The notes under the pieces were generated by a model. It was given only the letters and a program-made list of their open reading frames with translations, was not told where the DNA came from and made no database searches. A stretch of DNA of 64,000 nt from assembly GCF_900115175.1 (NCBI RefSeq), contig NZ_FOYV01000001.1, forward strand, positions 1,178,001 to 1,242,000. Reading direction: 5' to 3'. This stretch comes from Marinobacter gudaonensis. GTDB lineage: Bacteria; Pseudomonadota; Gammaproteobacteria; Pseudomonadales; Oleiphilaceae. The translations under genes were made by a program, and so were the position numbers. Positions within the stretch are counted from its first letter, which is position 1, and each line of letters opens with the position of its first letter. This document shows, one piece after another, positions 25,267 through 33,750 of this stretch.

Positions 25267-25809
25267 ATGGATTATTTCTCCGAGAGCATCAAGAAGGCCA
25301 TCCGCACAGTGCCGGACTGGCCCAAACCCGGCGTGGCCTTTCGCGACATCACCACGGTGCTGCAGGACAAGACCGCCTTCCGCAAGCTGATTGACGCCTT
25401 CGTGCACCGCTACCATGGCCACAAGATCGACGCCGTGGCCGCCGTCGATGCCCGGGGCTTCATCATCGGCTCGGCGCTCGCCTACGAGCTCAATGCATCC
25501 CTCGTACTGGTACGCAAGAAGGGCAAATTGCCCTTCGACACCCTGGTGGAAGACTACGAACTGGAGTACGGCACCGCCTCCGTGGAGCTGCACAAGGACG
25601 CGTTCAAGCCCGGAGACAAGGTGGTTCTGGTAGACGACCTGATTGCCACCGGCGGCACCATGCTGGCCGCCAGCCGTCTGATCCGCCGTATCGGTGCCGA
25701 AATCGTGGAGGTGGCGGCAATGATCGATCTGCCGGACCTGGGCGGCTCCCGCAAGCTTCTGGACGAAGGTCTTCAGGTTTATACTGTCTGTTCATTCGAA
25801 GGGGACTGA
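25267..25809 (+). CDS. apt: Adenine phosphoribosyltransferase
   Basis: A 180-residue cytoplasmic enzyme making AMP from adenine and PRPP in purine salvage. The PRPP-binding loop [17 protein letters not shown] (about residues 118-134), [16 protein letters not shown] near 60-75, and [13 protein letters not shown] near the N-terminus are diagnostic, and the length matches E. coli Apt (183). It starts 30 bases after the NCS2 permease stop and is followed 25 bases later by the FAH-family gene, so all three read as one transcript. Confidence 0.95.
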   Translation: MDYFSESIKKAIRTVPDWPKPGVAFRDITTVLQDKTAFRKLIDAFVHRYHGHKIDAVAAVDARGFIIGSALAYELNASLVLVRKKGKLPFDTLVEDYELEYGTASVELHKDAFKPGDKVVLVDDLIATGGTMLAASRLIRRIGAEIVEVAAMIDLPDLGGSRKLLDEGLQVYTVCSFEGD

Positions 25810-25833
25810 CTCCCCAAAAGACGGAGAGTGGCC

Positions 25834-26496
25834 ATGCCGGATTACCAACACCACTGGAAGGACGGTACACCCGTTCATCTGCCACTGGGCAAGATCGTCT
25901 GCATTGGCCGCAATTATGCCGAACATGCCCGGGAACTGAACAATCCGGTACCGGACGAGCCCCTGCTGTTCATCAAGCCGTCAACCGCTGCAGTACACAT
26001 CACCCGCCCCCTGGACTTTCCTAGAGACCAGGGCGAAGTGCACTTCGAAACCGAGTTGGCGGTGCTGATTGGCCGCCCGCTGACCCGAGCCTCCGCCAGC
26101 GAGGCCGAAGCCGCCATCCTGGGCTATGGCCTGGCTCTGGATCTGACACTCAGGGATCTGCAATCCCGGCTCAAGGAAAAGGGACAGCCCTGGGAGCGGG
26201 CGAAGGGATTCGACGGCGCCTGCCCACTGTCACCGTTCGTGTCGGCAGACCGATTCCCCGGCGACAGCATCCACTTTACCCTGGACATTGATCGCCAGCG
26301 TCAGCAAACCGGTGACACCCGCGAGATGCTGAATCCCATCGTGCCGCTGATTGCCCACATCAGCAGCCAGTTCAGCCTTCTGCCAGGCGACGTAGTGCTG
26401 ACAGGCACGCCCAAAGGGGTAGGCCCGCTGGTATCCGGCCAGACTCTGTCGCTGGAACTGGAAGATCAGTTGTTCGTTGAAACCACCGTGGTCTAA
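25834..26496 (+). CDS. Fumarylacetoacetate hydrolase (FAH) family protein
   Basis: A 220-residue cytoplasmic FAH-fold enzyme, similar in size to the YcgM/FAHD1 acylpyruvase and oxaloacetate-decarboxylase-type members. Metal-binding and fold motifs are visible: KIVCIGRNYAEHARELN, the E-x-E pair in VHFETELAVLIG, then GYGLALDLTLRDLQ and GDVVLTGTPKGVGPL. The start at ATG 25834 is chosen because GGAG lies seven bases upstream; the GTG two codons earlier falls too close to that site. It sits between apt and the UbiB-like gene in the same direction, suggesting co-transcription without implying a shared pathway. Substrate unknown within the acylpyruvate-like range. Confidence 0.85.
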   Translation: MPDYQHHWKDGTPVHLPLGKIVCIGRNYAEHARELNNPVPDEPLLFIKPSTAAVHITRPLDFPRDQGEVHFETELAVLIGRPLTRASASEAEAAILGYGLALDLTLRDLQSRLKEKGQPWERAKGFDGACPLSPFVSADRFPGDSIHFTLDIDRQRQQTGDTREMLNPIVPLIAHISSQFSLLPGDVVLTGTPKGVGPLVSGQTLSLELEDQLFVETTVV

Positions 26497-26544
26497 CCTG
26501 AGGTTCCGGCTAAACCCAAAACCGGTCAGAGACGTACATCTGCC

Positions 26545-27858
26545 ATGGCAAAGAAACCGGTAACTTCCCGTCGTGGTCGCTTTTTCAAACTTGCAGGCAT
26601 GACCGCCTCCGTGGCCGGTCAGTATGCCGGCCAGCGCGCGCGCAGGCTTTTTCGTTCGGAAAACGACGAGGGCGCCCAGAGCGAGAGCTACACCCGCATG
26701 GCCGGCCAGATTGCCGACACGCTCGGCGAGCTGAAAGGGGCCGTAATGAAGGTCGGCCAGATCGCCTCCCAGACCCAGGATTTCCTGCCGCGGGAGTTCT
26801 CTGAGGCCCTGGAAAAGCTTCAGAAAGAAGCGCCACCTATGCCCTTCGAGGTCATCGTCGAGCAGATTGAGACCGAGCTCGGCAAACCGGTGGGCGAACT
26901 GTTCGAATACCTGCAGGAAGCGCCCTACGCCGCGGCCTCCATTGGTCAGGTCCACCGGGCCCGGCTGCACGATGGCACCGATGTGATCGTGAAGGTCCAG
27001 TATCCGGGCGTGGACGAATCCTGCGATTCGGACCTCAAGCAACTGAGAATGGCCCTGAAGCTTGGCGGCCTGCTAAAGATGCCCAAGGAGTCGGTGGATC
27101 GCCTGTTTGCCGAGATTCGCGAACGCCTGAAGGAAGAACTCGACTATGAAAACGAAGCTCGCAACATCGAGCTGTTCCGTACTTTCCACGAACACCAGCC
27201 CTGGGTGCTGATTCCGTCAGTCATACCCGGGCACTCCACCCGCCGGGTGCTGACCATGGAACTGGTCGAAGGCGACCACGTCAGCAAAGTGACCCGGGAC
27301 AGGTACGATCAGGACACCATCAACCGGATTGGCCAACGCATTTTTACCCTGATGGCCGATCAGCTGTTCCGGTTCCAGTGCATCCATGGCGATCCCCATG
27401 CTGGCAACTTTGCCTACCGGCCCGATGGCTCGATCATCATGTACGATTTCGGCTGCGTAAAAAAACTCAAGCCGGAGATTGTCGAAGCCTATCGCAATGC
27501 TCTAGTGGCCGCGCTGGATGAGGATTACCAGGCGCTTGACCGCTACCTGATCGATCTTGGCGCACGGGTTGGCAGCCAGCCGGCCGTGGATGAAGCTTAC
27601 TACGCCATGTGGCGGGATATCCTGGTAGTGCCCTTTGAACACGACGAGCCGTACGACTTCGCCGAGGCGGACATCCACAAGCGGGTGGCGGAAAAAACCA
27701 GCACGGTGTTCAAGTACCTGGATTACTTCAAGCCGCCGGTGGAAAGCATCTTTATCGACCGCATGATTGCCGGTCATTACTGGATGCTCAAAAGACTGGG
27801 AGTGCAGGCGGCGTTCCGGAGTGAGCTGGAGCACTATCTTGAGACAACGTCGGGCTGA
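26545..27858 (+). CDS. ABC1/UbiB-family atypical kinase-like protein
   Basis: A 437-residue member of the ABC1/ADCK/UbiB family, ancient ATP-binding proteins tied to quinone and lipid homeostasis. Diagnostic motifs: the KxGQ-type segment MKVGQIASQTQDFLP (about residues 73-87), the Ala-rich replacement of the glycine loop (YAAASIGQVHRA), VIVKVQYPGV, QCIHGDPHAGNF and the metal-binding MYDFGC. No C-terminal membrane helices like those of UbiB proper are seen, so it is a paralogue rather than the ubiquinone-operon UbiB. It is the last gene of the permease-apt-FAH run; a GC-rich hairpin overlaps its stop and the next gene, mscL, is convergent. Confidence 0.87.
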   Translation: MAKKPVTSRRGRFFKLAGMTASVAGQYAGQRARRLFRSENDEGAQSESYTRMAGQIADTLGELKGAVMKVGQIASQTQDFLPREFSEALEKLQKEAPPMPFEVIVEQIETELGKPVGELFEYLQEAPYAAASIGQVHRARLHDGTDVIVKVQYPGVDESCDSDLKQLRMALKLGGLLKMPKESVDRLFAEIRERLKEELDYENEARNIELFRTFHEHQPWVLIPSVIPGHSTRRVLTMELVEGDHVSKVTRDRYDQDTINRIGQRIFTLMADQLFRFQCIHGDPHAGNFAYRPDGSIIMYDFGCVKKLKPEIVEAYRNALVAALDEDYQALDRYLIDLGARVGSQPAVDEAYYAMWRDILVVPFEHDEPYDFAEADIHKRVAEKTSTVFKYLDYFKPPVESIFIDRMIAGHYWMLKRLGVQAAFRSELEHYLETTSG

Positions 27859-27875
27859 TCTTGCTCAGCCCGACG
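27848..27875. terminator. Hairpin between convergent UbiB-like gene and mscL
   Basis: A perfect 11-bp stem (CGTCGGGCTGA at 27848-27858 with its complement at 27865-27875, six-base loop) overlaps the stop codon of the plus-strand gene and ends 16 bases before the mscL stop. There is only a short T run (CTTTG), so it is a weak but well-placed bidirectional terminator candidate. Confidence 0.5.
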
Positions 27876-27891
27876 CGCTTTGTCCCAACGA

Positions 27892-28296
27892 TCAGGTTTT
27901 CTGTTTCAGCAGGTCCCTGATTTCCATCAAAAGCTGTTCCTGGGCCGAAGGCGCCGGTGGCGCTGCCGGGGTTTCTGCCTCCTTCTTGCGCATCATGTTC
28001 AGGGCCTTCACACCGATGAACACTGCGAACGCCACGATGACAAAATCCAGAACCGTCTGGATGAAGACGCCATAGCGCAGTGTAACCGCCGCAGCGCCTT
28101 CCTCGGCGGCCTTGAGGGTGACCACCAGGTTTGAAAAATCAACACCACCAACCAGCAGACCGATGGGTGGCATCAGAACATCGGCAACAAACGAAGACAC
28201 AATCTTGCCGAACGCAACGCCAATGATGATACCCACGGCCATATCGACCACATTGCCCTTAACCGCAAATTCCTTGAATTCCTTTACGATGCTCAT
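27892..28296 (-). CDS. mscL: Large-conductance mechanosensitive channel
   Basis: A 134-residue inner-membrane channel subunit that opens as a pentamer under extreme membrane tension to release solutes on hypo-osmotic shock. The N-terminal [20 protein letters not shown] and first pore helix [23 protein letters not shown] are diagnostic; a periplasmic loop, a second helix (about 75-97) and the cytoplasmic bundle ending in [10 protein letters not shown] follow. The ATG at 28296 is chosen over upstream in-frame codons because AAGGAG precedes it and the family N-terminus starts there. It is a single-gene unit, convergent with the UbiB-like gene. Relevant to a marine organism facing salinity drops. 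Confidence 0.95.
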   Translation of the reverse strand: MSIVKEFKEFAVKGNVVDMAVGIIIGVAFGKIVSSFVADVLMPPIGLLVGGVDFSNLVVTLKAAEEGAAAVTLRYGVFIQTVLDFVIVAFAVFIGVKALNMMRKKEAETPAAPPAPSAQEQLLMEIRDLLKQKT

Positions 28297-28373
28297 TAAC
28301 GGCACTCCTTTGGATGTCCCACCTTTGGCCCTGCGGAACACAGAGGGCACGCCGTGACCGGCGTGATCTGATT

Positions 28374-29072
28374 CTAGTACAAGCTTCCGCCGGAGCCCAT
28401 TCGGCCAGCCACCCACTCGCGGACGCCCTCGCAGGCGCCCTTGCGGATGACCCTGGCCCGGGAAACAGCGGCCGGCTCGCCAGGATCGATGACCGTAATC
28501 GGAACATCCATGTCCACTTCATGAACCAGTCCGGCTGCCGGATAGACCTGCAGTGAGGTGCCCACGATCAGCAGATCGTCGGCCGATCGCACAATGTCGG
28601 CGGCCTGCTCCAGCAGCGGAACCTCTTCACCGAACCAGACGATGTGGGGGCGAAGCTGGGCGCCCCAGTCGCAACAATCGCCGGGCTGAATGTCCCGGTA
28701 GCCGATGTCGTAGACCAGTTCGGGGTGCGCTGAACTCCGGGCCTTGGTCAATTCGCCGTGAAGATGAATGACGTTGCTGGACCCGCCACGTTCGTGGAGG
28801 TCGTCCACGTTCTGGGTGATCACCGTCACCCGGTAGCGCTTCTCCAGCTCTGCCAGCAGTTGGTGGGCCTGGTTGGGTTTTGCGGAGGCCAGTTGCCGGC
28901 GCCGATCATTGTAGAACCGCAGCACCAGGTCCTGGTTACGGGCGAAGGCCTCAGGGGTGGCCACATCGTAAACACTGTGCTTCTCCCACAGTCCGCCGTT
29001 GTCACGGAAGGTGGAGAGGCCGCTCTCGGCGCTGATGCCAGCGCCGGTCAGTACAACGATATGGCTCTGCAT
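28374..29072 (-). CDS. SIR2-family NAD-dependent protein deacylase lacking the zinc cysteines
   Basis: A 232-residue sirtuin. The NAD-binding motifs [15 protein letters not shown] (about 10-24), [12 protein letters not shown] (86-97) and the catalytic HLHGEL (His105) are intact, as is the late [13 protein letters not shown] motif. The region that normally carries the two CxxC zinc pairs (about 108-135) has no such pairs; only adjacent cysteines in PGDCCDWG remain. This zinc-less variant recurs in a bacterial CobB-like branch, so it is probably still an active deacylase. The start codon overlaps the stop of the upstream FAD-dependent dehydrogenase by one base (TGATG), implying translational coupling. 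Confidence 0.85.
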   Translation of the reverse strand: MQSHIVVLTGAGISAESGLSTFRDNGGLWEKHSVYDVATPEAFARNQDLVLRFYNDRRRQLASAKPNQAHQLLAELEKRYRVTVITQNVDDLHERGGSSNVIHLHGELTKARSSAHPELVYDIGYRDIQPGDCCDWGAQLRPHIVWFGEEVPLLEQAADIVRSADDLLIVGTSLQVYPAAGLVHEVDMDVPITVIDPGEPAAVSRARVIRKGACEGVREWVAGRMGSGGSLY

Positions 29073-30475
29073 CAGTCAAAAATCTTTCCGGGATTCATGA
29101 CGCCGTTCGGATCGAACACCTGCTTGATGCCACGCAGGTAGGCAATCTCGGCTTCACTGCGGGTGTACTGCAGGTACGGCTTCTTGGTCATACCCACGCC
29201 GTGCTCGGCAGACACGCTGCCCTGATAGCGCTCGACAATCTCGAACACCCACTTGTTCACCTGCTGGCACTTCTCGAAGAAATCCTCTTTGGCCATATCC
29301 TCGGGTTTGAGGATGTTCAGATGCAGATTGCCGTCGCCAATGTGGCCGAACCAGATGATTTCGAAATCCGGATAATGCTCAGTGACCACCTTGTCGATTT
29401 CCTGCAGGAAGCCGGGCACCTTGGAGACCACCACGGAAATGTCGTTCTTGTAGGGTGTGCGCGGGGCAATCGACTCGGAGATGCGCTCACGCAGCTGCCA
29501 CAGGTTCTGGGCCTGGGTTTCGCTCTGGCTGATCACCCCATCAAGCACCCAGCCGTTCTCCACGCACTGCTCGAACAGGGCCATGGCATCGTCCATCACC
29601 TGGTCAGACACCGCCTCGAACTCCAGCAGCGCGTAGTATGGCGCCTCGGTCTCGAACGGCGCCTGCACCTGGCCGTGGGCCAGAACATGCCCCATGGCCT
29701 GATGGGAGAAAAACTCATAAGCGGTGAGGTCGATCTTCTTCTGGAAGGTCTGCAACACATCCATGGTATTGGTGAGGTCATTCAGGCCCAGCACCAGCAC
29801 AGTGAGGTTGTCCGGTTTGCGCGAGAGCTTCATGGTAGCTTCGGTAATAAAACCCAGAGTGCCCTCTGCGCCGATAAACAGGTGACGCAGGTCGTAGCCG
29901 GTGTTGTTCTTTTCCAGATCCTTGTTCAGATCCAGGATATCACCCTTGCCGGTGACCACCTTGAGACCGGCAACCCAGTCCCTGCTCATGCCGTAACGGA
30001 TAACCTTGATGCCACCGGCATTGGTGGACAGGTTGCCACCCAGCTGGCTGGAGCCGGCAGAGGCGAAATCCACAGGGTAATACAGGCCGTTGTCTTCGGC
30101 GAAGTTCTGTAGCTGTTCGGTTACCACGCCCGCCTGGCAGCGTACGGTGCGATCGCTGGCGCTGAACTCCAGGATCTGGTTCATGTTGTCGAACGCCACC
30201 ACCACCTCGCCGTTGGCGGCCACCGCGCCAGCACTCAGACCGGTCCGACCGCCAGAGGGCACCAGCGCCACCTGATTTTCATTGGCAAACTTCACCAGCG
30301 CCTGAACCTGCTCGGTGGTCTTGGGCAGGGCAATGGCCAGCGGTTTGGGTGGGTAGATTTTCGTCCAGTCCTTGCCATAGGTGTCCAGATCGGCCGGATC
30401 GGTCAGCACTTTACCAGGGGCATCGCCGGCGGCCATCAGGTCTTTGAGAGAAGCAATGATCTGTTCGGAATTCAT
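29072..30475 (-). CDS. FAD-linked D-2-hydroxyacid dehydrogenase, probably D-2-hydroxyglutarate dehydrogenase
   Basis: A 467-residue flavoprotein of the GlcD/DLD2 (VAO) family. The FAD-binding PCMH domain (about 35-215) contains ALVPSGGRTGLSAGAV and SSQLGGNLSTNAGGIKVIRYG; the C-terminal oxidase domain has WFGHIGDGNLHLNI and SAEHGVGMTKK. It is divergent from serA across 190 bases. In Pseudomonas stutzeri a D-2-hydroxyglutarate dehydrogenase recycles the D-2-hydroxyglutarate made when SerA reduces 2-oxoglutarate, which makes that assignment likely; glycolate oxidase or D-lactate dehydrogenase are alternatives. The start at 30475 (MNSEQIIASL) is preferred over one 24 codons upstream with an atypical tail. 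Confidence 0.8.
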   Translation of the reverse strand: MNSEQIIASLKDLMAAGDAPGKVLTDPADLDTYGKDWTKIYPPKPLAIALPKTTEQVQALVKFANENQVALVPSGGRTGLSAGAVAANGEVVVAFDNMNQILEFSASDRTVRCQAGVVTEQLQNFAEDNGLYYPVDFASAGSSQLGGNLSTNAGGIKVIRYGMSRDWVAGLKVVTGKGDILDLNKDLEKNNTGYDLRHLFIGAEGTLGFITEATMKLSRKPDNLTVLVLGLNDLTNTMDVLQTFQKKIDLTAYEFFSHQAMGHVLAHGQVQAPFETEAPYYALLEFEAVSDQVMDDAMALFEQCVENGWVLDGVISQSETQAQNLWQLRERISESIAPRTPYKNDISVVVSKVPGFLQEIDKVVTEHYPDFEIIWFGHIGDGNLHLNILKPEDMAKEDFFEKCQQVNKWVFEIVERYQGSVSAEHGVGMTKKPYLQYTRSEAEIAYLRGIKQVFDPNGVMNPGKIFD

Positions 30476-30665
30476 GGATGTGTGGGTCTCGTCAGGTTTG
30501 GGCCGGGGCGACATGCAACCGCCATCACAGACAGTTGATTCAGGCAAACCGGCGCGCTGTGAAAATCTGCGTTTATGGTATCATACCGCCCCTGTTCTGT
30601 GAGCCAGCCCTGACGATCACTGGCCACGGGTCATTTCACGTGACGAAAGGTTCGGAAGCAAGCCC

Positions 30666-31895
30666 ATGTCAAATACGTCTCTTGAAAAGAGCAAAATCCG
30701 GATCCTGCTGCTGGAAGGCGTGCATCAATCTGCCATTGATACCCTGAACGCTGCGGGCTACACCAATATCGAGTATCTGACTCATTCGCTGGCCGAGGAA
30801 GACCTGATCGAGAAGATTGCCGATGCGCACTTCGTCGGTATTCGCTCCCGCACCCAGCTGACCGAGAAAGTATTTGAAGCCGCCAACAAGCTGGTGGCCG
30901 TGGGCTGCTTCTGCATTGGCACCAACCAGGTTGACCTGCAGGCCGCCACCCGCCGTGGCATTGCCGTCTTCAACGCGCCCTTCTCCAATACCCGCTCGGT
31001 GGCGGAACTGGTACTGGCCCAGGCCATCCTGCTGCTGCGTGGCGTGCCTGAGAAAAACGCCAAGGCCCATCGGGGCGAGTGGCTGAAGTCCGCCAAGGAC
31101 AGCTACGAGATCCGCGGCAAGAAACTGGGCATCATCGGCTATGGCAACATCGGCACCCAGTTCAGCGTACTGGCCGAAGGGCTGGGCATGGACGTGTACT
31201 TCTACGACGTGGTGTCCAAGCTGCCTATCGGTAACGCCACCCAGGTGGGCACGCTGCAGGAGTTGCTGAACATTGCGGATGTAGTGAGCCTGCATGTGCC
31301 GGAAACACCGGCCACCAAGTACATGTTCAAGGCCGAGCAGTTCGCCCAGATGAAGCCAGGCAGCATCCTGATGAACGCCTCCCGGGGCACTGTGGTAGAC
31401 ATCGACGCACTGGCCGATTCCCTGCGCAGTGGCAAGCTGCTGGGCGCCGCCATCGACGTGTTCCCGGTCGAGCCCAAGTCCAACGACGAGGAGTTCGTCT
31501 CCCCGCTGCGCGAGTTCGACAACGTGATCCTGACCCCGCACGTGGGCGGCTCCACCATTGAGGCCCAGGAAAACATCGGTCGCGAAGTGGCGGAAAAGCT
31601 GGCCATGTACAGCGACAACGGCACCTCGGTCTCGTCCGTCAACTTCCCGGAGGTGGCTCTGCCCTCGCACCCGAACCAGCACCGCTTGCTGCACATCCAC
31701 GAGAACGTGCCGGGCGTGATGTCCGAGATCAACCAGGTGTTCTCGGAAAACGGCATCAACGTATGCGGCCAGTACCTGCAGACCAAGGAAGACATTGGCT
31801 ATGTGGTGGTGGACGTCGACAAGGCCTACGGCGAGCTGGCACTGGAAAAGCTGCGCCAGGTGAAAGGCACGATTCGGTGTCGCGTTCTGTTCTGA
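30666..31895 (+). CDS. serA: D-3-phosphoglycerate dehydrogenase
   Basis: A 409-residue NAD-dependent enzyme catalysing the first committed step of serine biosynthesis, 3-phosphoglycerate to 3-phosphohydroxypyruvate. The NAD-binding GKKLGIIGYGNIGTQ (about 148-162), the catalytic Arg in MNASRGTVVDIDAL, and the Glu/His pair ending in ILTPHVGGSTIEAQENIG are present. The C-terminal ACT domain (about 335-409) with HIHENVPGVMSEINQVF is the usual serine allosteric site. Length equals E. coli SerA (410). It is divergent from the D-2-hydroxyglutarate dehydrogenase candidate, consistent with a coupled pair, and is followed by a strong terminator. Confidence 0.95.
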   Translation: MSNTSLEKSKIRILLLEGVHQSAIDTLNAAGYTNIEYLTHSLAEEDLIEKIADAHFVGIRSRTQLTEKVFEAANKLVAVGCFCIGTNQVDLQAATRRGIAVFNAPFSNTRSVAELVLAQAILLLRGVPEKNAKAHRGEWLKSAKDSYEIRGKKLGIIGYGNIGTQFSVLAEGLGMDVYFYDVVSKLPIGNATQVGTLQELLNIADVVSLHVPETPATKYMFKAEQFAQMKPGSILMNASRGTVVDIDALADSLRSGKLLGAAIDVFPVEPKSNDEEFVSPLREFDNVILTPHVGGSTIEAQENIGREVAEKLAMYSDNGTSVSSVNFPEVALPSHPNQHRLLHIHENVPGVMSEINQVFSENGINVCGQYLQTKEDIGYVVVDVDKAYGELALEKLRQVKGTIRCRVLF

Positions 31896-31908
31896 TACCG
31901 CCTGTCGC

Positions 31909-31953
31909 CAGGCACAAAAAAACCGGAGCATGGCTCCGGTTTTTTTGTGCCTG
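31909..31953. terminator. Bidirectional intrinsic terminator between serA and the OmpA-like gene
   Basis: A perfect inverted repeat: CAGGCAC, seven A, ACCGGAGC-type stem, small loop, then the complement with seven T and GTGCCTG. The inner GC stem with A run upstream and T run downstream works on both strands, and the genes on either side (serA plus, OmpA-like minus) converge on it. Confidence 0.93.
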
Positions 31954-31964
31954 ACAGCGCCGTT

Positions 31965-32621
31965 TTACTGCATCGGCACCAGGGTCAGCTCTACCCGACG
32001 GTTCTGCTCTCGGCCGGCTGCGGTGTCGTTGGACGCGATGGGATAGCGCTCACCGTAGCCCACGGCCCGGGTGCGCTTGGGTTCGATACCCTGATTGAGC
32101 AGGAAATCACGGACCGAGTTCGCGCGCTGCTCGCTCAGCAGCTGGTTATAGCTGTCAGAGCCGGAGCTGTCGGTGTGACCCTCGATCTGGATGATGGTCT
32201 TGTCGTACTCCTTCAGCACCAGCGCCACGGACTCCAGGGTGTCCATGAATGATGGCTGAATGGACGACTGGTTCAGGTCGAAGGTGATGTTGCCCGGCAT
32301 GACCAGCTCAATCTGGTCGCCATTGCGCACCACCCGCACGCCGGTGCCCTCAAGCTTGCGCCGCAGCTCCGCTTCCTGCTTGTCCATGTAGTAGCCGATG
32401 CCACCACCGATCGCGGCGCCGCCGGCCGCGCCAATAAGCGCGCCCTTGCCCCGGTCACTCTTGCTGGAAGTGGCTGCACCGATAGCTGCACCGCCGATAG
32501 CGCCGATGATGCTGCCTTTGGTTGCATTCGAGGTTTTCTCCTCGCCGGTGTAGGGGTCGTAGGTCATACAGCCGCCGAGACCGACCGTTGCCACTGCAAA
32601 CGCAAGTATTGTCTTTTTCAC
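31965..32621 (-). CDS. OmpA-family outer-membrane lipoprotein with glycine zipper (YiaD-like)
   Basis: A 218-residue lipoprotein. The signal peptide ends in a lipobox (VGLGGCMTY, Cys about 18). A glycine-zipper region (about 38-78: SIIGAIGGAAIGA and ALIGAAGGAAIGGGIGYYMD) suggests membrane association, and the C-terminal OmpA domain (about 105-215) has the peptidoglycan-binding pattern IEGHTDSSGSDSYNQLLSEQ and NRRVELTL. It tethers outer membrane to peptidoglycan. The start is GTG at 32621, with GGGAG six bases upstream, overlapping by four bases the stop of the alpha/beta hydrolase gene, so the two are coupled. It converges on serA at the shared terminator. Confidence 0.9.
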   Translation of the reverse strand: MKKTILAFAVATVGLGGCMTYDPYTGEEKTSNATKGSIIGAIGGAAIGAATSSKSDRGKGALIGAAGGAAIGGGIGYYMDKQEAELRRKLEGTGVRVVRNGDQIELVMPGNITFDLNQSSIQPSFMDTLESVALVLKEYDKTIIQIEGHTDSSGSDSYNQLLSEQRANSVRDFLLNQGIEPKRTRAVGYGERYPIASNDTAAGREQNRRVELTLVPMQ

Positions 32622-33673
32622 AGTTTTCTCCCGTGCCTTGTGCTTCCCGGACGACGCTGAACCTGGGTACCAGTATCGCTTGCCGGGTTGGTGAATGTAT
32701 CAATAATGGTATTGAATACGGTTGCCTGCAAATCCTGGGCTTCATTTACAAGATGATGACGCCCGTCGGGGATTCTCAGTTCCTCCACCGAGGAAAATTT
32801 ATTCCGGATAATTCTCAGGTTGTGCTGCCAGTCGACCGTCAGGTCCTTTTCACCCTGCACAACGGTTACCGGAAAATCGACTGGCCGCGCCGACTCGATG
32901 TGCGGCACCCACTTGCGAAGAGCGGTTACCCAGTCGACATGAACCGCCCTTGCCTGCAGCGGATCGTGCTCCCGCAGGAACCGAAGGAACCGCGTGTTAC
33001 CGCTGTTATCGGCGAACACACGGCGCCACCGGGAAATGAACGGCCGCATCATGCTGTGCAGTACCTTGGCGCTGACCCAGCCCATGGGGCGGATCAGCGG
33101 CGCCAGCAGAACGACTTTCTGAAAGTCCGAGGTCTGCTGGTTGTGCTGGTTGGACAGCAGGTAATCAATCAGTATGGCGCCTCCGGTGCTCTGACCTACC
33201 GCAAACCAGGGTTCCCGAATCCGCCCACGGACGGTGGCCATGACATCCGCCAGCACGCCCTGGTACTCCAGGAAGCTGCCAATGGCCGCTGGCGTGCCAC
33301 TGGACAGGCCGTGGCCCGGCTGATCGTAGGCCAGCACATCAAAGCCCGCCCCCAGGCACCGATCAATCAACTGGGTGTAAAGCCCCACATGGTCGAAATA
33401 ACCGTGGAGAATGAACACCGTACCCCGTTGCGGTTGCGAATCGGGAAGACGGAAATAATGAACCATCACTTCATGGCCACCGGCCTTGGCGTAACCCTGG
33501 TGGTAATTCACACCAGGGTGCTCAACCCAGAGGTCGAGGCCATAGAAACGGCAGTATTCCACCATTTCGGCGCTGAGCTCCCGTGGACGGTCCGGATCAA
33601 ACGGCTCCAACCGCTCCAGGAGTGAGTGTCTGTCCCAATCCGGTATTTCTATGGTATCCGTTTTCCAGTACAC
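32618..33673 (-). CDS. Alpha/beta hydrolase (monoacylglycerol lipase / serine aminopeptidase S33 type)
   Basis: A 351-residue probable cytoplasmic hydrolase without signal peptide. The Hydrolase_4-type fold is indicated by FILHGYFDHVGLYTQLIDR, AYDQPGHGLSSG, and the nucleophile elbow GQSTGGAIL; the late His is probably in the DGRHHLVNE segment, with an Asp in VVQGEKDLTVDW. These match lysophospholipase/monoglyceride lipase-like enzymes, so a lipid ester substrate is likely but unproven. It is divergent from a second, unrelated-subfamily esterase across 77 bases, and overlaps the OmpA lipoprotein gene by four bases. Confidence 0.82.
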   Translation of the reverse strand: MYWKTDTIEIPDWDRHSLLERLEPFDPDRPRELSAEMVEYCRFYGLDLWVEHPGVNYHQGYAKAGGHEVMVHYFRLPDSQPQRGTVFILHGYFDHVGLYTQLIDRCLGAGFDVLAYDQPGHGLSSGTPAAIGSFLEYQGVLADVMATVRGRIREPWFAVGQSTGGAILIDYLLSNQHNQQTSDFQKVVLLAPLIRPMGWVSAKVLHSMMRPFISRWRRVFADNSGNTRFLRFLREHDPLQARAVHVDWVTALRKWVPHIESARPVDFPVTVVQGEKDLTVDWQHNLRIIRNKFSSVEELRIPDGRHHLVNEAQDLQATVFNTIIDTFTNPASDTGTQVQRRPGSTRHGRKL

Positions 33674-33750
33674 GTAGAGTTAAACGCCTGTTATGAATGA
33701 GTTCCTGAATTCGGCCTTCAATCCTAACCCATAGCGGAGTAAAGACACAG

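Noticed and set aside
24058..25593. 511-codon open frame antisense to the purine permease and apt
   Set aside because: Low-complexity His/Gln/Gly composition, covers two clear genes, no domain or ribosome site.
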